A DNA stretch of 64,000 bases from assembly GCF_011058315.1 (NCBI RefSeq), contig NZ_CP049298.1, positions 2,046,001-2,110,000 of the forward strand, read 5' to 3'. The translations under genes and the position numbers were made by a program. The notes under the pieces were generated by a model. It was not told where the DNA came from, did not search any database, and worked only from the letters and a program-made list of their open reading frames with translations. This DNA comes from Chryseobacterium sp. POL2 (GTDB lineage Bacteria > Bacteroidota > Bacteroidia > Flavobacteriales > Weeksellaceae). Shown here one piece after another: positions 32,109 through 40,213 of this stretch; positions within the stretch are counted from its first letter, which is position 1; each line of letters begins with the position of its first letter.

Positions 32109-35100
32109 TTAAACGTTATTTTCTTTTCTATTTCTAATCTTCGTGTGGTAGAACACGTTTGGCTTGGTACCGATTTCTTCAAGTAAAATATACTTTCTCT
32201 TATCGGTGAACAATGTTCTAACTTCTGAGTTGACATCGTTCATATCACCAAATTTCATTGCGCCTGTAGAACAAGCTTTAGAACAAGCCGTTTGGAATTC
32301 TCCATCAGCGACTCTTCTTCCTTCCTTCTTAGCTTCAAGGATAACATTCTGTGTCATTTGGATACACATAGAACATTTCTCCATAACCCCTCTTGTTCTT
32401 ACAACAACGTCCGGATTAAGAACCATTCTTCCTAAATCATTATTTTGATTAAAATCAAACTTATCGTTTAGGTTATATGTAAACCAGTTGAAACGTCTTA
32501 CTTTATATGGACAGTTGTTCGCACAATATCTTGTTCCAATACATCTGTTATAAGCCATTTGGTTTTGACCTTGTTTACCATGTGATGTTGCCGCTACTGG
32601 ACAAACAGTTTCACAAGGAGCATGGTTACAATGTTGACACATTACTGGCTGGAAGATAACATCTGGCGTTTCGTTTGGTTCAATTAGAATGTTGTACATT
32701 CCTGGAACGTCTAATCCACCATCAACAGCTTCTTGTTGTGATAATTTACCGTCTTGTTTTACTTTATCAAACTCTTTTGGAAGTTTAGAAGTATAGTAAC
32801 GGTCAATTCTCAACCAATACATATCACGAGACATTCTCACCTCTTCTTTTCCAACAACAGGAACGTTATTTTCTGCTTGACATGCGATAACACACGCGCC
32901 ACAACCAGTACAAGAGTTAAGATCTACTGACAAGTTAAAGTGTGGTCCATCTGTATCGTCAAAAGCATCCCAAAGGTCAATCTTTCCAATTGGAAGAGCG
33001 CCACCAATAGTGTGCATTTCTAATGGTTTATTCCACTCATTAACATCACCTAGGAATTCTGTAAGCGTTGCTTCTTTAGCAATCTCATATCGTCCCATAA
33101 GTGTATTTTGAAGCTGTACTCCAGCAAACTCATGCTCTTCTCCAGCATCTTTGATACTTACGTTTGATAAAATCGTATTGTAACCATCAAATAATGGATA
33201 AGCATTAATTCCTGTTTCCGCTACTTTACCAGAATCTTTTTTACCATAACCTAAGGCTAAACCTAAAGATCCATCAGCCTGACCTGGCTGAATAAATACG
33301 GGAAGAGATTTCAGTTCAACACCGTTAACAGTCAAGTCAACTGTAGAACCATCAAGTTGCATTCTTCCGTTAAGCTCATTTTTGATACCTAAACGCTCTG
33401 CATCTTTAGGAGAAATCGTTAAGTAATTATCCCAAGACAATCTTGTGATTGGATCTGGAAGCTCTTGTAACCAAGGGTTATTAGCTTGTGTACCATCACC
33501 GATTGCTGTATTAAGATATAATTGCAATTCTAAATCTGAAGCTTTGAAAGCGTTCAATTCAGCAACTGCTTGACCAGCGTTTCCACCAGCATAAGACAAT
33601 GTACTACCAACCGCAGCAGCATTGAAACCATTATATAAAGCTTTGTTGAACGATGTTCCGCCTAATAATGTCACAGCATTGGCTTTCAAATAAGTATAAT
33701 AATCATTAGCAGGACTTCCTTTACCGTTGATCCAAACTAATAATGATTCTTCAATTTGTCTTGATTTATAAATCTTTTGAATCGTTGGCTGCATTAGCGC
33801 GTAAGATCCAGTTTCTGGAGCGATGTCACCCCAAGATTCTAACCAATGTGCTGCAGGGATAATTGCTTTCGAAGCTTTGAAGATTTCGTTCTTCTTATCT
33901 GTAATAGCAATTGTACAAGCTACTTTTGCCATAGCGCTTTTGAAAGCTTCCGCTTTAGCAAAAGAATATAAAGGATTCGTTCTATTTGAAATTAAAACCC
34001 CAACTTGACCAGCATTCATTGAAGCGATAAGCTCATTGAATTTTGCATTGTCATAATCCTTAAGAAGATTCGCTTTCCCAGTGAAAGCAACTGAACCTAA
34101 TTTTTGATTGATTAAATGCGCTAAAACGTAAGCCGCTTTTGATCCATCAGCAAAAACAACCGCTTTGTTTCCTTTAGCTTGAAGTTCTTTAACGATTTCA
34201 GCAGCTACTTTATCAGAAGTACCGCCGTTAAGACCATTGTATACTTCAACTAAAGTTTTGTTAACTGCACTTGGTTTAAGTCTAATTCTTGAGTCTGCGT
34301 TAGCACCTGTCAAAGACATGTTAGATTCCACTTGGATGTGTCTCAACATATTCTCTCCTGGTTTTCTTGCAGCGGCATAAGAGGTTTCTAAACTACCAGC
34401 ATTATAATCTGCTAAGAAATCTGCTTGGAAAGACACTACCAATTCTGAACTTGAAAGATCATAAACTGGTAAAGCTCTTTGTCCAAATACTTCTGTTGCG
34501 GCATCCAAAGCTGCTGCATAAGGATAAGTATCATAAGTTACTAATTCCGCAGAAGGATATTTTGTTTTAAAATCAGCAAACAACTTTTTGAAAGTTGGAC
34601 TTGGCATTGAGTGTGACAAGATAACAATCTTTTTACCCGCTGCCTGTGCTTCGTTAAGACCTTTGATAGCATAGTCATCAAGCTGATCGAAAGAAACATC
34701 GCTTCCATTAAGTTTTGGCTGCTTTAGTTTATCATTGTCATAAAGGGACAATACACTTGCCTGTGCTCTAGCATTAGTTTTACCCAAGTTACCAGCAGTT
34801 GGATTTGGTTCAATTTTGATAGGGCGACCTTCTCTTGTTTTAACTAAAACACTTGAGAAATCGAAACCATCGAAATAAGCTGAAGCATAATAATTAGGAA
34901 CTCCAGGAATGATGTCATGCGGTTTCACCACATAAGGAATCGTCTTAATAACTGGTGCCTCACAAGCTGCTAAAGTAACAGCTGCAGTCGAGAATCCTAA
35001 TAATTTAAGGAAATCTCTTCTGGAAGTACCGGAATTATTCATTTTTTCCGCATCTCCTAAGAATTCATCAACTGGAATTTCATTCTGAAACTCCTTTTGA

Positions 35101-35171
35101 GCCAATTTCGCGTTAAGCGATTGGTCTTTTAGTTCGTGAATACTTCTGAATTGTATTTTATTTGAAGCCAT
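32109..35171 (-). CDS. actB: Alternative complex III molybdopterin-like/Fe-S subunit ActB
   Basis: 1020 residues. Fusion of an ActB1 part (molybdopterin oxidoreductase fold, about 100-700, without expected cofactor) with an ActB2 ferredoxin part (about 745-1000). Four Cys clusters are visible: CTGCGACVIACQAEN, CQHCNHAPCETVCP, CIGTRYCANNCP and CSMCIQM plus CSKACSTGAM. A late twin-arginine signal (SRRDFLKLLGFSTAAVTLAAC) starts near residue 50 and has a lipobox-like end. It passes electrons from the quinol site toward the hemes. Confidence 0.97.
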   Translation of the reverse strand: MASNKIQFRSIHELKDQSLNAKLAQKEFQNEIPVDEFLGDAEKMNNSGTSRRDFLKLLGFSTAAVTLAACEAPVIKTIPYVVKPHDIIPGVPNYYASAYFDGFDFSSVLVKTREGRPIKIEPNPTAGNLGKTNARAQASVLSLYDNDKLKQPKLNGSDVSFDQLDDYAIKGLNEAQAAGKKIVILSHSMPSPTFKKLFADFKTKYPSAELVTYDTYPYAAALDAATEVFGQRALPVYDLSSSELVVSFQADFLADYNAGSLETSYAAARKPGENMLRHIQVESNMSLTGANADSRIRLKPSAVNKTLVEVYNGLNGGTSDKVAAEIVKELQAKGNKAVVFADGSKAAYVLAHLINQKLGSVAFTGKANLLKDYDNAKFNELIASMNAGQVGVLISNRTNPLYSFAKAEAFKSAMAKVACTIAITDKKNEIFKASKAIIPAAHWLESWGDIAPETGSYALMQPTIQKIYKSRQIEESLLVWINGKGSPANDYYTYLKANAVTLLGGTSFNKALYNGFNAAAVGSTLSYAGGNAGQAVAELNAFKASDLELQLYLNTAIGDGTQANNPWLQELPDPITRLSWDNYLTISPKDAERLGIKNELNGRMQLDGSTVDLTVNGVELKSLPVFIQPGQADGSLGLALGYGKKDSGKVAETGINAYPLFDGYNTILSNVSIKDAGEEHEFAGVQLQNTLMGRYEIAKEATLTEFLGDVNEWNKPLEMHTIGGALPIGKIDLWDAFDDTDGPHFNLSVDLNSCTGCGACVIACQAENNVPVVGKEEVRMSRDMYWLRIDRYYTSKLPKEFDKVKQDGKLSQQEAVDGGLDVPGMYNILIEPNETPDVIFQPVMCQHCNHAPCETVCPVAATSHGKQGQNQMAYNRCIGTRYCANNCPYKVRRFNWFTYNLNDKFDFNQNNDLGRMVLNPDVVVRTRGVMEKCSMCIQMTQNVILEAKKEGRRVADGEFQTACSKACSTGAMKFGDMNDVNSEVRTLFTDKRKYILLEEIGTKPNVFYHTKIRNRKENNV

Positions 35172-35192
35172 TGATACTTCTAATTTTTGTTA

Positions 35193-36551
35193 TTAATAAT
35201 GACACTTACCACACTCTAGACCACCGATAGCATCAACCGTAATCTTTGTTCCCTCGCCGTATTGTTTTTTCAACTTATCGTGAAGGTTTTTGAAATACTC
35301 TTGGTTGTAACCGTTTGACATATCAACTTCTGTAGTACGGTGACATTCGATACACCATCCCATAGTAAAGTCGTTTGCCATCTGCACAACATTCATCGTA
35401 TCTACTTTACCGTGACAAGCTTTACAAACAACATCGATTTGGTTGTTAGGATTCTTCTTGTTAAATGCTGAGATAATCGCTTTTTCACCAGCTACAACGT
35501 GTTGAGAGTGGTTAAAGTAAACGAAATCTGGCATATTGTGAATTCTTGTCCATTCAATTGGAGTTGTTTTCCCAGTGTACTGTTGCTTGGCTGGGTCCCA
35601 ACCTGCTGCTGCATAAATCTTCTGAATTTCTCCGTCGTAGAATGCCTTGTCTTTTCCTGGCTCCATGTAAGCACCATTGTATTCGGAGATACTTCTGTGA
35701 CAGTTCATACAAACGTTAACAGACGGGATTTCTGACACTTTACCATACTTAGCTCCAGAGTGACAAAGTTGACAATCAATCTTGTTATCTCCAGCGTGGA
35801 TTTTGTGAGAGAAATGAATTGGCTGCTCAGGCGCATAACCTTTGTAAACCCCAATCCACATTAATGAATTCCAAACACCATACAAAGCAAGCATCGCCAA
35901 AATTGCTATAACACCCTTACCAACATAGTTGTACTTTTTGTATAACTCGGAGAAAGAATTAATTCTTGTAGAATTAAGATCCGACAATTCTGGTGTCTGC
36001 TGAAGCTTCACCAACTGTCTTATCTTCACTAATAACCAAAGTAACAAACCTGCAATAACAACAAAAGCTGCTAAAATCGCCTGCGAGTTAAGTTGACTTT
36101 CTTGGGCTTTTTGCGCACCAGCAAGATCACCTCCCGTGGCTGCTGCCGCATCAGCCTTTGGTTCTTCTTTTGGCGGATCTGTCGTATAGGCTAAGATATC
36201 ATCGATATCCTGATCTGACAAATTCGGGAATGCCAACATTTCTACTTTGTTGAATTCCTCATAGATTTGGTTAGCGTACTTATCACCAGAAGCTCTAAGT
36301 GCTTTGTTATCCTTAATCCATTTGTGTAACCAGTCTGTTTCCAGACCTTGCTCCTTTTTCAGTTTATCAACAACTCCTCCCAAAGCAGGTCCAATCATCT
36401 GTTTGTCTAAGGCGTGACAAGCCGTACAATTGGCCTTAAAAAGGTCAAGACCTTTCTTTGGATCTCCTTGTGCATTAATAGAAGCGCTAGTCAATAATAG
36501 CAAACCGAGTGCTATCAGACTTTTTTTGTAATGCTTTCTCCAACTAATCAT
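35193..36551 (-). CDS. actA: Alternative complex III multiheme cytochrome c subunit ActA
   Basis: 452 residues. Signal peptide about 1-28, then a class I cytochrome c domain with CTACH (about 41-45), two membrane segments (about 157-177 and 210-230), and a multiheme domain with five more sites: CQLCH, CMNCH, CKACH, CIECH and CGKCH near the C-terminus. Six CxxCH in all, one more than the five usually described, because of the N-terminal cytochrome domain. It is first in the act operon and is 21 bases from actB. Confidence 0.95.
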   Translation of the reverse strand: MISWRKHYKKSLIALGLLLLTSASINAQGDPKKGLDLFKANCTACHALDKQMIGPALGGVVDKLKKEQGLETDWLHKWIKDNKALRASGDKYANQIYEEFNKVEMLAFPNLSDQDIDDILAYTTDPPKEEPKADAAAATGGDLAGAQKAQESQLNSQAILAAFVVIAGLLLWLLVKIRQLVKLQQTPELSDLNSTRINSFSELYKKYNYVGKGVIAILAMLALYGVWNSLMWIGVYKGYAPEQPIHFSHKIHAGDNKIDCQLCHSGAKYGKVSEIPSVNVCMNCHRSISEYNGAYMEPGKDKAFYDGEIQKIYAAAGWDPAKQQYTGKTTPIEWTRIHNMPDFVYFNHSQHVVAGEKAIISAFNKKNPNNQIDVVCKACHGKVDTMNVVQMANDFTMGWCIECHRTTEVDMSNGYNQEYFKNLHDKLKKQYGEGTKITVDAIGGLECGKCHY

Positions 36552-36600
36552 TTAATTAATCTTGGGTTAGTAAAAAATATTGAGTATACATTCAATTGCG

Positions 36601-36608
36601 CAAAAATA
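36601..36608 (-). promoter_or_regulatory. -7 element of the act operon
   Basis: The minus strand reads TATTTTTG, fitting TAnnTTTG, about 50 bases before the actA start. The -33 box is weak. Confidence 0.45.
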
Positions 36609-36690
36609 AGACTTTAACATAAATTTATGAGAACCTTTATTCTGCTTTTTCTCATTTGCAAACAATTTGTAATGTTTCTAAATAAGAAAG

Positions 36691-36721
36691 TTTGGCATTT
36701 TTTTTATTTATCCTAAATTTG
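36691..36721 (+). promoter_or_regulatory. Promoter of the SPOR-domain gene
   Basis: TTTG (36691-36694), 19 bases, TAAATTTG (36714-36721), 15 bases before the ATG. A near-perfect Bacteroidota promoter. Confidence 0.75.
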
Positions 36722-36736
36722 CGAAAAATAAAATAA

Positions 36737-37252
36737 ATGAAAATCCTTTCAAAAGTTTTGTGCTTATTAGTTTTTATAACAGCTTACAACATTGATGCTC
36801 AATACATTGTTAAAAAAGACACCATTTCTGGAACTCCAGTTACGATAACTATGGATACGAGAATTGATAACCTTATAACTAAACAAGAAGAAACTTGTGC
36901 CCGTCCAAAAGAAAATATTTCTGACAACAACAAGCCAACAAAAATTGTTGTACCAAGCAGAGAACTAACAAATACTGAAATTTGTCGCCAAAATCCTAAA
37001 ATCATGGGATACAAGATACAAGTTGCCGTTGTTAAAAGCAATGACGAAGCTCGAAAAATTGGCGCAGATTTTAGAAAAAACTTCCCTTCTCTTAAAGTAG
37101 AAATCGACGCTTCATTGAGACCGAATTACAAAATTTTAGCCGGAAGTTATTTTAACAAACAAAGTGCATCATCTGACCTCAGCCGCGTAAAATCCGTCTA
37201 TAGTACGGCCACACCAGTGCAGTACAGAATTTTCTGTGTCGAGGCAAAATAG
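36737..37252 (+). CDS. Exported SPOR-domain protein
   Basis: 171 residues. Signal peptide about 1-21 (LCLLVFITAYNIDAQ). The C-terminal 80 residues form a SPOR domain: IMGYKIQVAVVKSNDEARKI, then FPSLKVEIDASLRPNYKILA and GSYFNKQSASSDL, the peptidoglycan-binding repeat pattern. It probably binds denuded glycan in the periplasm. Two Cys flank the linker. It is divergent from actA and has its own promoter and terminator. Confidence 0.88.
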   Translation: MKILSKVLCLLVFITAYNIDAQYIVKKDTISGTPVTITMDTRIDNLITKQEETCARPKENISDNNKPTKIVVPSRELTNTEICRQNPKIMGYKIQVAVVKSNDEARKIGADFRKNFPSLKVEIDASLRPNYKILAGSYFNKQSASSDLSRVKSVYSTATPVQYRIFCVEAK

Positions 37253-37279
37253 AAAAAACATCACTTTCAAGAACCATAA

Positions 37280-37301
37280 AATCCCGAAGCTTTTCGGGAT
37301 T
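37280..37301. terminator. Bidirectional terminator
   Basis: AATCCCGAA (37280-37288) pairs with TTCGGGATT (37293-37301), with T-rich sequence on the plus side and A-rich sequence on the minus side. It lies between two convergent genes. Confidence 0.8.
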
Positions 37302-37304
37302 ATT

Positions 37305-38579
37305 TTATTTGTAGAAAAGGTTTAAAAATTCTATAAATTCTCCTAAACGCCAAACATTATTAATGCCAATATACATCGTAAGAACAATCAAAACACTGGT
37401 TAACGCGGAAATTATTTTCGCTTGTTTTCGATAGGCATAAAAAAGCCAGCCGATCATCAATGGGAAAACAAAAACAAAATGTCCTCCATAAATGTAAGAC
37501 GTATGCAAGCCAAATTTGAGAACACAATGTATTATAACATCGATCATTAAAGACCAAAACAGAATCTGAACAAGTCTGTTTCTAAAATTTTTAATAAAAC
37601 TCCAAAGAATTAAAACAACAATAATTCCGACAATGATGTAGGAAAAAACACTCGAATACACATCCATGAAAATAGCTTTGTAGTCGAAGCCTTTTTTGTT
37701 GTGGTAATCACGTAAAATAAAAGATGGAAACATTATATTTCCTCCAAAAAACCAAGAATAAATCATATCCCAAAGCGGCGTAACTTTCGGGTTAGAAAAC
37801 TTCTCGTATTGCTCTCCGGTTTTATCAAAAAAATTTTGAAATTTAAAATCAATTCGGTTTAAAAATAATAACGTAAAAACAGCGACGGAAACGAAAACTT
37901 TAGAAATTTCTATACTTATTTTTTTCAGATTCCAATACAGTTTTGGTTGGAAAAGCATTGGTAAATAGACTTTAATAATATTTGTAATCGTCAAACCGCC
38001 CACACCAACACCAAATAATGTAATCGCTGTAAAAGACAAATCTTTGTCCGCCTGATATTGTCGCGCCACATAATAATTAAACAAACACAGCAAAAACAAG
38101 GTGTAGGTATAATTTTCTGGCGTGAAAGACAGCAAAATATTAGTTGTAAACAACGAAAAGAAAAGTGTTATCAGCAGAGCTAAAAACAAAGGAAGCTTGA
38201 TAATTTCTTTTAAATATTTAAAAATCTGAACGATGCTAAGGCTAATGATAAAACTAGAGCATAACGCCAACACCACTCTAAAATCGGCATTCAGTCTTCC
38301 GTTGGAAATCCAAAGTGCAAAATCCCGAATCATATCGAAGAAATAATTGGAAAGCGGATGCCTCTCAAACCCGCCGCCAGTCATAACAATCGCGCGATTA
38401 TCGAAACTAAAATACGCATCCCAAGGAATTCGATCGTCAAAAACAATTCGGAAATTCTTAGCAATAAAATATGCAAAACTAGAATAACTGATAAACACGA
38501 TAGAAAAAACAATCCACTCCCATTTTTGGGAAGGGAAAACTAACTTCAAAGTGTTAAAAAAAGTCGTTTTAAATTTCAA
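37305..38579 (-). CDS. Polytopic membrane protein of unknown function
   Basis: 424 residues with about ten hydrophobic segments. The first periplasmic loop has FDDRIPWDAYFSFDNRA and a GGGFERHPLSNYFF segment, placing acidic and His residues after the first membrane helix, as in GT-C glycosyltransferases and related enzymes. I do not recognise a named family. It could modify a surface glycan or lipid. It stands alone, minus strand, with a terminator shared with the SPOR gene. Confidence 0.8.
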   Translation of the reverse strand: MKFKTTFFNTLKLVFPSQKWEWIVFSIVFISYSSFAYFIAKNFRIVFDDRIPWDAYFSFDNRAIVMTGGGFERHPLSNYFFDMIRDFALWISNGRLNADFRVVLALCSSFIISLSIVQIFKYLKEIIKLPLFLALLITLFFSLFTTNILLSFTPENYTYTLFLLCLFNYYVARQYQADKDLSFTAITLFGVGVGGLTITNIIKVYLPMLFQPKLYWNLKKISIEISKVFVSVAVFTLLFLNRIDFKFQNFFDKTGEQYEKFSNPKVTPLWDMIYSWFFGGNIMFPSFILRDYHNKKGFDYKAIFMDVYSSVFSYIIVGIIVVLILWSFIKNFRNRLVQILFWSLMIDVIIHCVLKFGLHTSYIYGGHFVFVFPLMIGWLFYAYRKQAKIISALTSVLIVLTMYIGINNVWRLGEFIEFLNLFYK

Positions 38580-38638
38580 CTGAAAATTTTTTGCAAAAAT
38601 AAGAATTCAGAGTAGAAATTGCTTTAGAATTTTAAAAA

Positions 38639-40180
38639 TTACGAACTACACGATAATTGCGAGCAGCCATAGACCATATTATATTTTTGCGGGCGTTTTG
38701 CCAAAAGCGCATCATCATGATTTCCATAAGGCGTTTGCAAAGCTTTCCACAACGCATTGAATTTAGTATTATCGCCGTTTTCTAAATCCTGAATCGCTTC
38801 ATACAACAAATAATTTCGAAGAATAAATTTAGGATTGTTCTGGGACATCAATTGTTGAATTTCTGGACGCGATATAAGATTTTGATTTAGTCGTTTTTGA
38901 TAATTTTTAATAAAATCAGAAATTCGGGCGACATCTTCGACACTTGGTTGGTGATAAAAACAATTATTAAAATCTTTTGCATCAAGATTTTCTTTTAAAA
39001 CCAAATCCGTTAAAGTGTTAAAAAATAAAGTATGATCCAATTTTAAATCCTGCATCATTTGTTGCCAAGTTGTAAAAAACGGCTCATCGATTTTTAATAA
39101 AGTATCAAAACCAAATTTTTTACACAACATCTCATCATGCAACTTCCAAAAATCAGAAGCGTAATGTTCTAAAATCTCTTGTAAAGCGGTTTCATTTTTA
39201 ATTACTGGAAACAGCGCATTTGCGAGTTGCAAAAGATTCCAATGTGCGATTTGTCCTTGTTTTCCATAAGCGTATCGACGTCCTGGCAAATCTGTGGTAT
39301 TGGGAGTGAATTCCAAATCATATTCGTCCAACATCGAGTATGGCCCGTAATCTATCGTTAAACCGAGAATCGACATATTATCGGTATTCATCACCCCATG
39401 CACAAATCCAACACGATACCATTCGATAATCATTCTGGCGGTGCGATCCGCGACAGCTTGGAAGAAATCCAAATTTTTTGTTTCTGAGTTGACATCCACT
39501 TCTTCAAAATAATTTTCGATGGCAAAATCAATTAATTTTTGAAGCGTATCAACCTCTTTTCGTGCAGCCAACAATTCAAAATGCCCAAACCTCAAAAAAG
39601 ATTCCGCCACGCGAAGAACAGTAGCGCCTTGTTCTTGTTTTGGGTTTCCATCATAAGCAATATCTCGGGTTACCCATTCGCCAGTTTTCACAAGACTCAA
39701 AGCTCTCGTTGTTGGCACACCAAGATAATACATCGCTTCACTCATCAAAAACTCACGGACTGAAGATCTGAGAACTGCACGTCCATCAGCAAAACGGGAA
39801 TAAGGCGTCGCGCCGACACCTTTCCATTGCAATTCGGAAGTTTGGTTTTTTTCATTTTTAATTTCGCCTGCATAAATGGCGCGTCCATCACCTAATTGTC
39901 CAGCCCAATTTCCAAATTGATGTCCCGCGTAAGCTGTTGCATAAGTTTCGATATTTTTTGGTAAATCTTGGGCTGCAAGAAATTTTAAATCATAATCTAA
40001 ACTCCCAAGTCCAATTTCTTGACTTAACTTTTCATTAAAAGCAATTAATTCTAAATTTTCAAAATGTGCTGCAGAAACTGTTGTAAACAAAAATCCTGGT
40101 GTTTGTCTTTGATGTAAATCCCCTGAGAAATCTCCTGGAAACCTATCAACAAAGTTATGTGTAATGTTATGAATATTCAT
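38639..40180 (-). CDS. selO: SelO-family protein adenylyltransferase (YdiU)
   Basis: 513 residues. Pseudokinase-fold enzyme that transfers AMP to protein hydroxyls in the family members studied. Conserved segments: YAGHQFGNWAGQLGDGRA (about 84-101), KGVGATPYSRFADGRAVLRS (about 119-138), VHGVMNTDNMSILGLTIDYG (about 258-277, catalytic DN and DYG). The C-terminus is CSQLSCSS, where eukaryotic SelO has selenocysteine; here it is Cys. Full length, alone on the minus strand. Confidence 0.95.
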   Translation of the reverse strand: MNIHNITHNFVDRFPGDFSGDLHQRQTPGFLFTTVSAAHFENLELIAFNEKLSQEIGLGSLDYDLKFLAAQDLPKNIETYATAYAGHQFGNWAGQLGDGRAIYAGEIKNEKNQTSELQWKGVGATPYSRFADGRAVLRSSVREFLMSEAMYYLGVPTTRALSLVKTGEWVTRDIAYDGNPKQEQGATVLRVAESFLRFGHFELLAARKEVDTLQKLIDFAIENYFEEVDVNSETKNLDFFQAVADRTARMIIEWYRVGFVHGVMNTDNMSILGLTIDYGPYSMLDEYDLEFTPNTTDLPGRRYAYGKQGQIAHWNLLQLANALFPVIKNETALQEILEHYASDFWKLHDEMLCKKFGFDTLLKIDEPFFTTWQQMMQDLKLDHTLFFNTLTDLVLKENLDAKDFNNCFYHQPSVEDVARISDFIKNYQKRLNQNLISRPEIQQLMSQNNPKFILRNYLLYEAIQDLENGDNTKFNALWKALQTPYGNHDDALLAKRPQKYNMVYGCSQLSCSS

Positions 40181-40190
40181 TGTTAAAAAA

Positions 40191-40209
40191 AGCCCACAAA
40201 AAGTGGGCT
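40191..40209 (-). terminator. Terminator of the PBP1A gene
   Basis: AGCCCAC (40191-40197) pairs with GTGGGCT (40203-40209). Read on the minus strand, T-run follows (complement of 40185-40190). Confidence 0.8.
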
Positions 40210-40213
40210 GTAA

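Noticed and set aside
32164-32448. Plus-strand ORFs opposite act, lon and ftsH genes
   Set aside because: These are reading-frame shadows of strongly conserved minus- or plus-strand genes, with no start signals or recognisable proteins.
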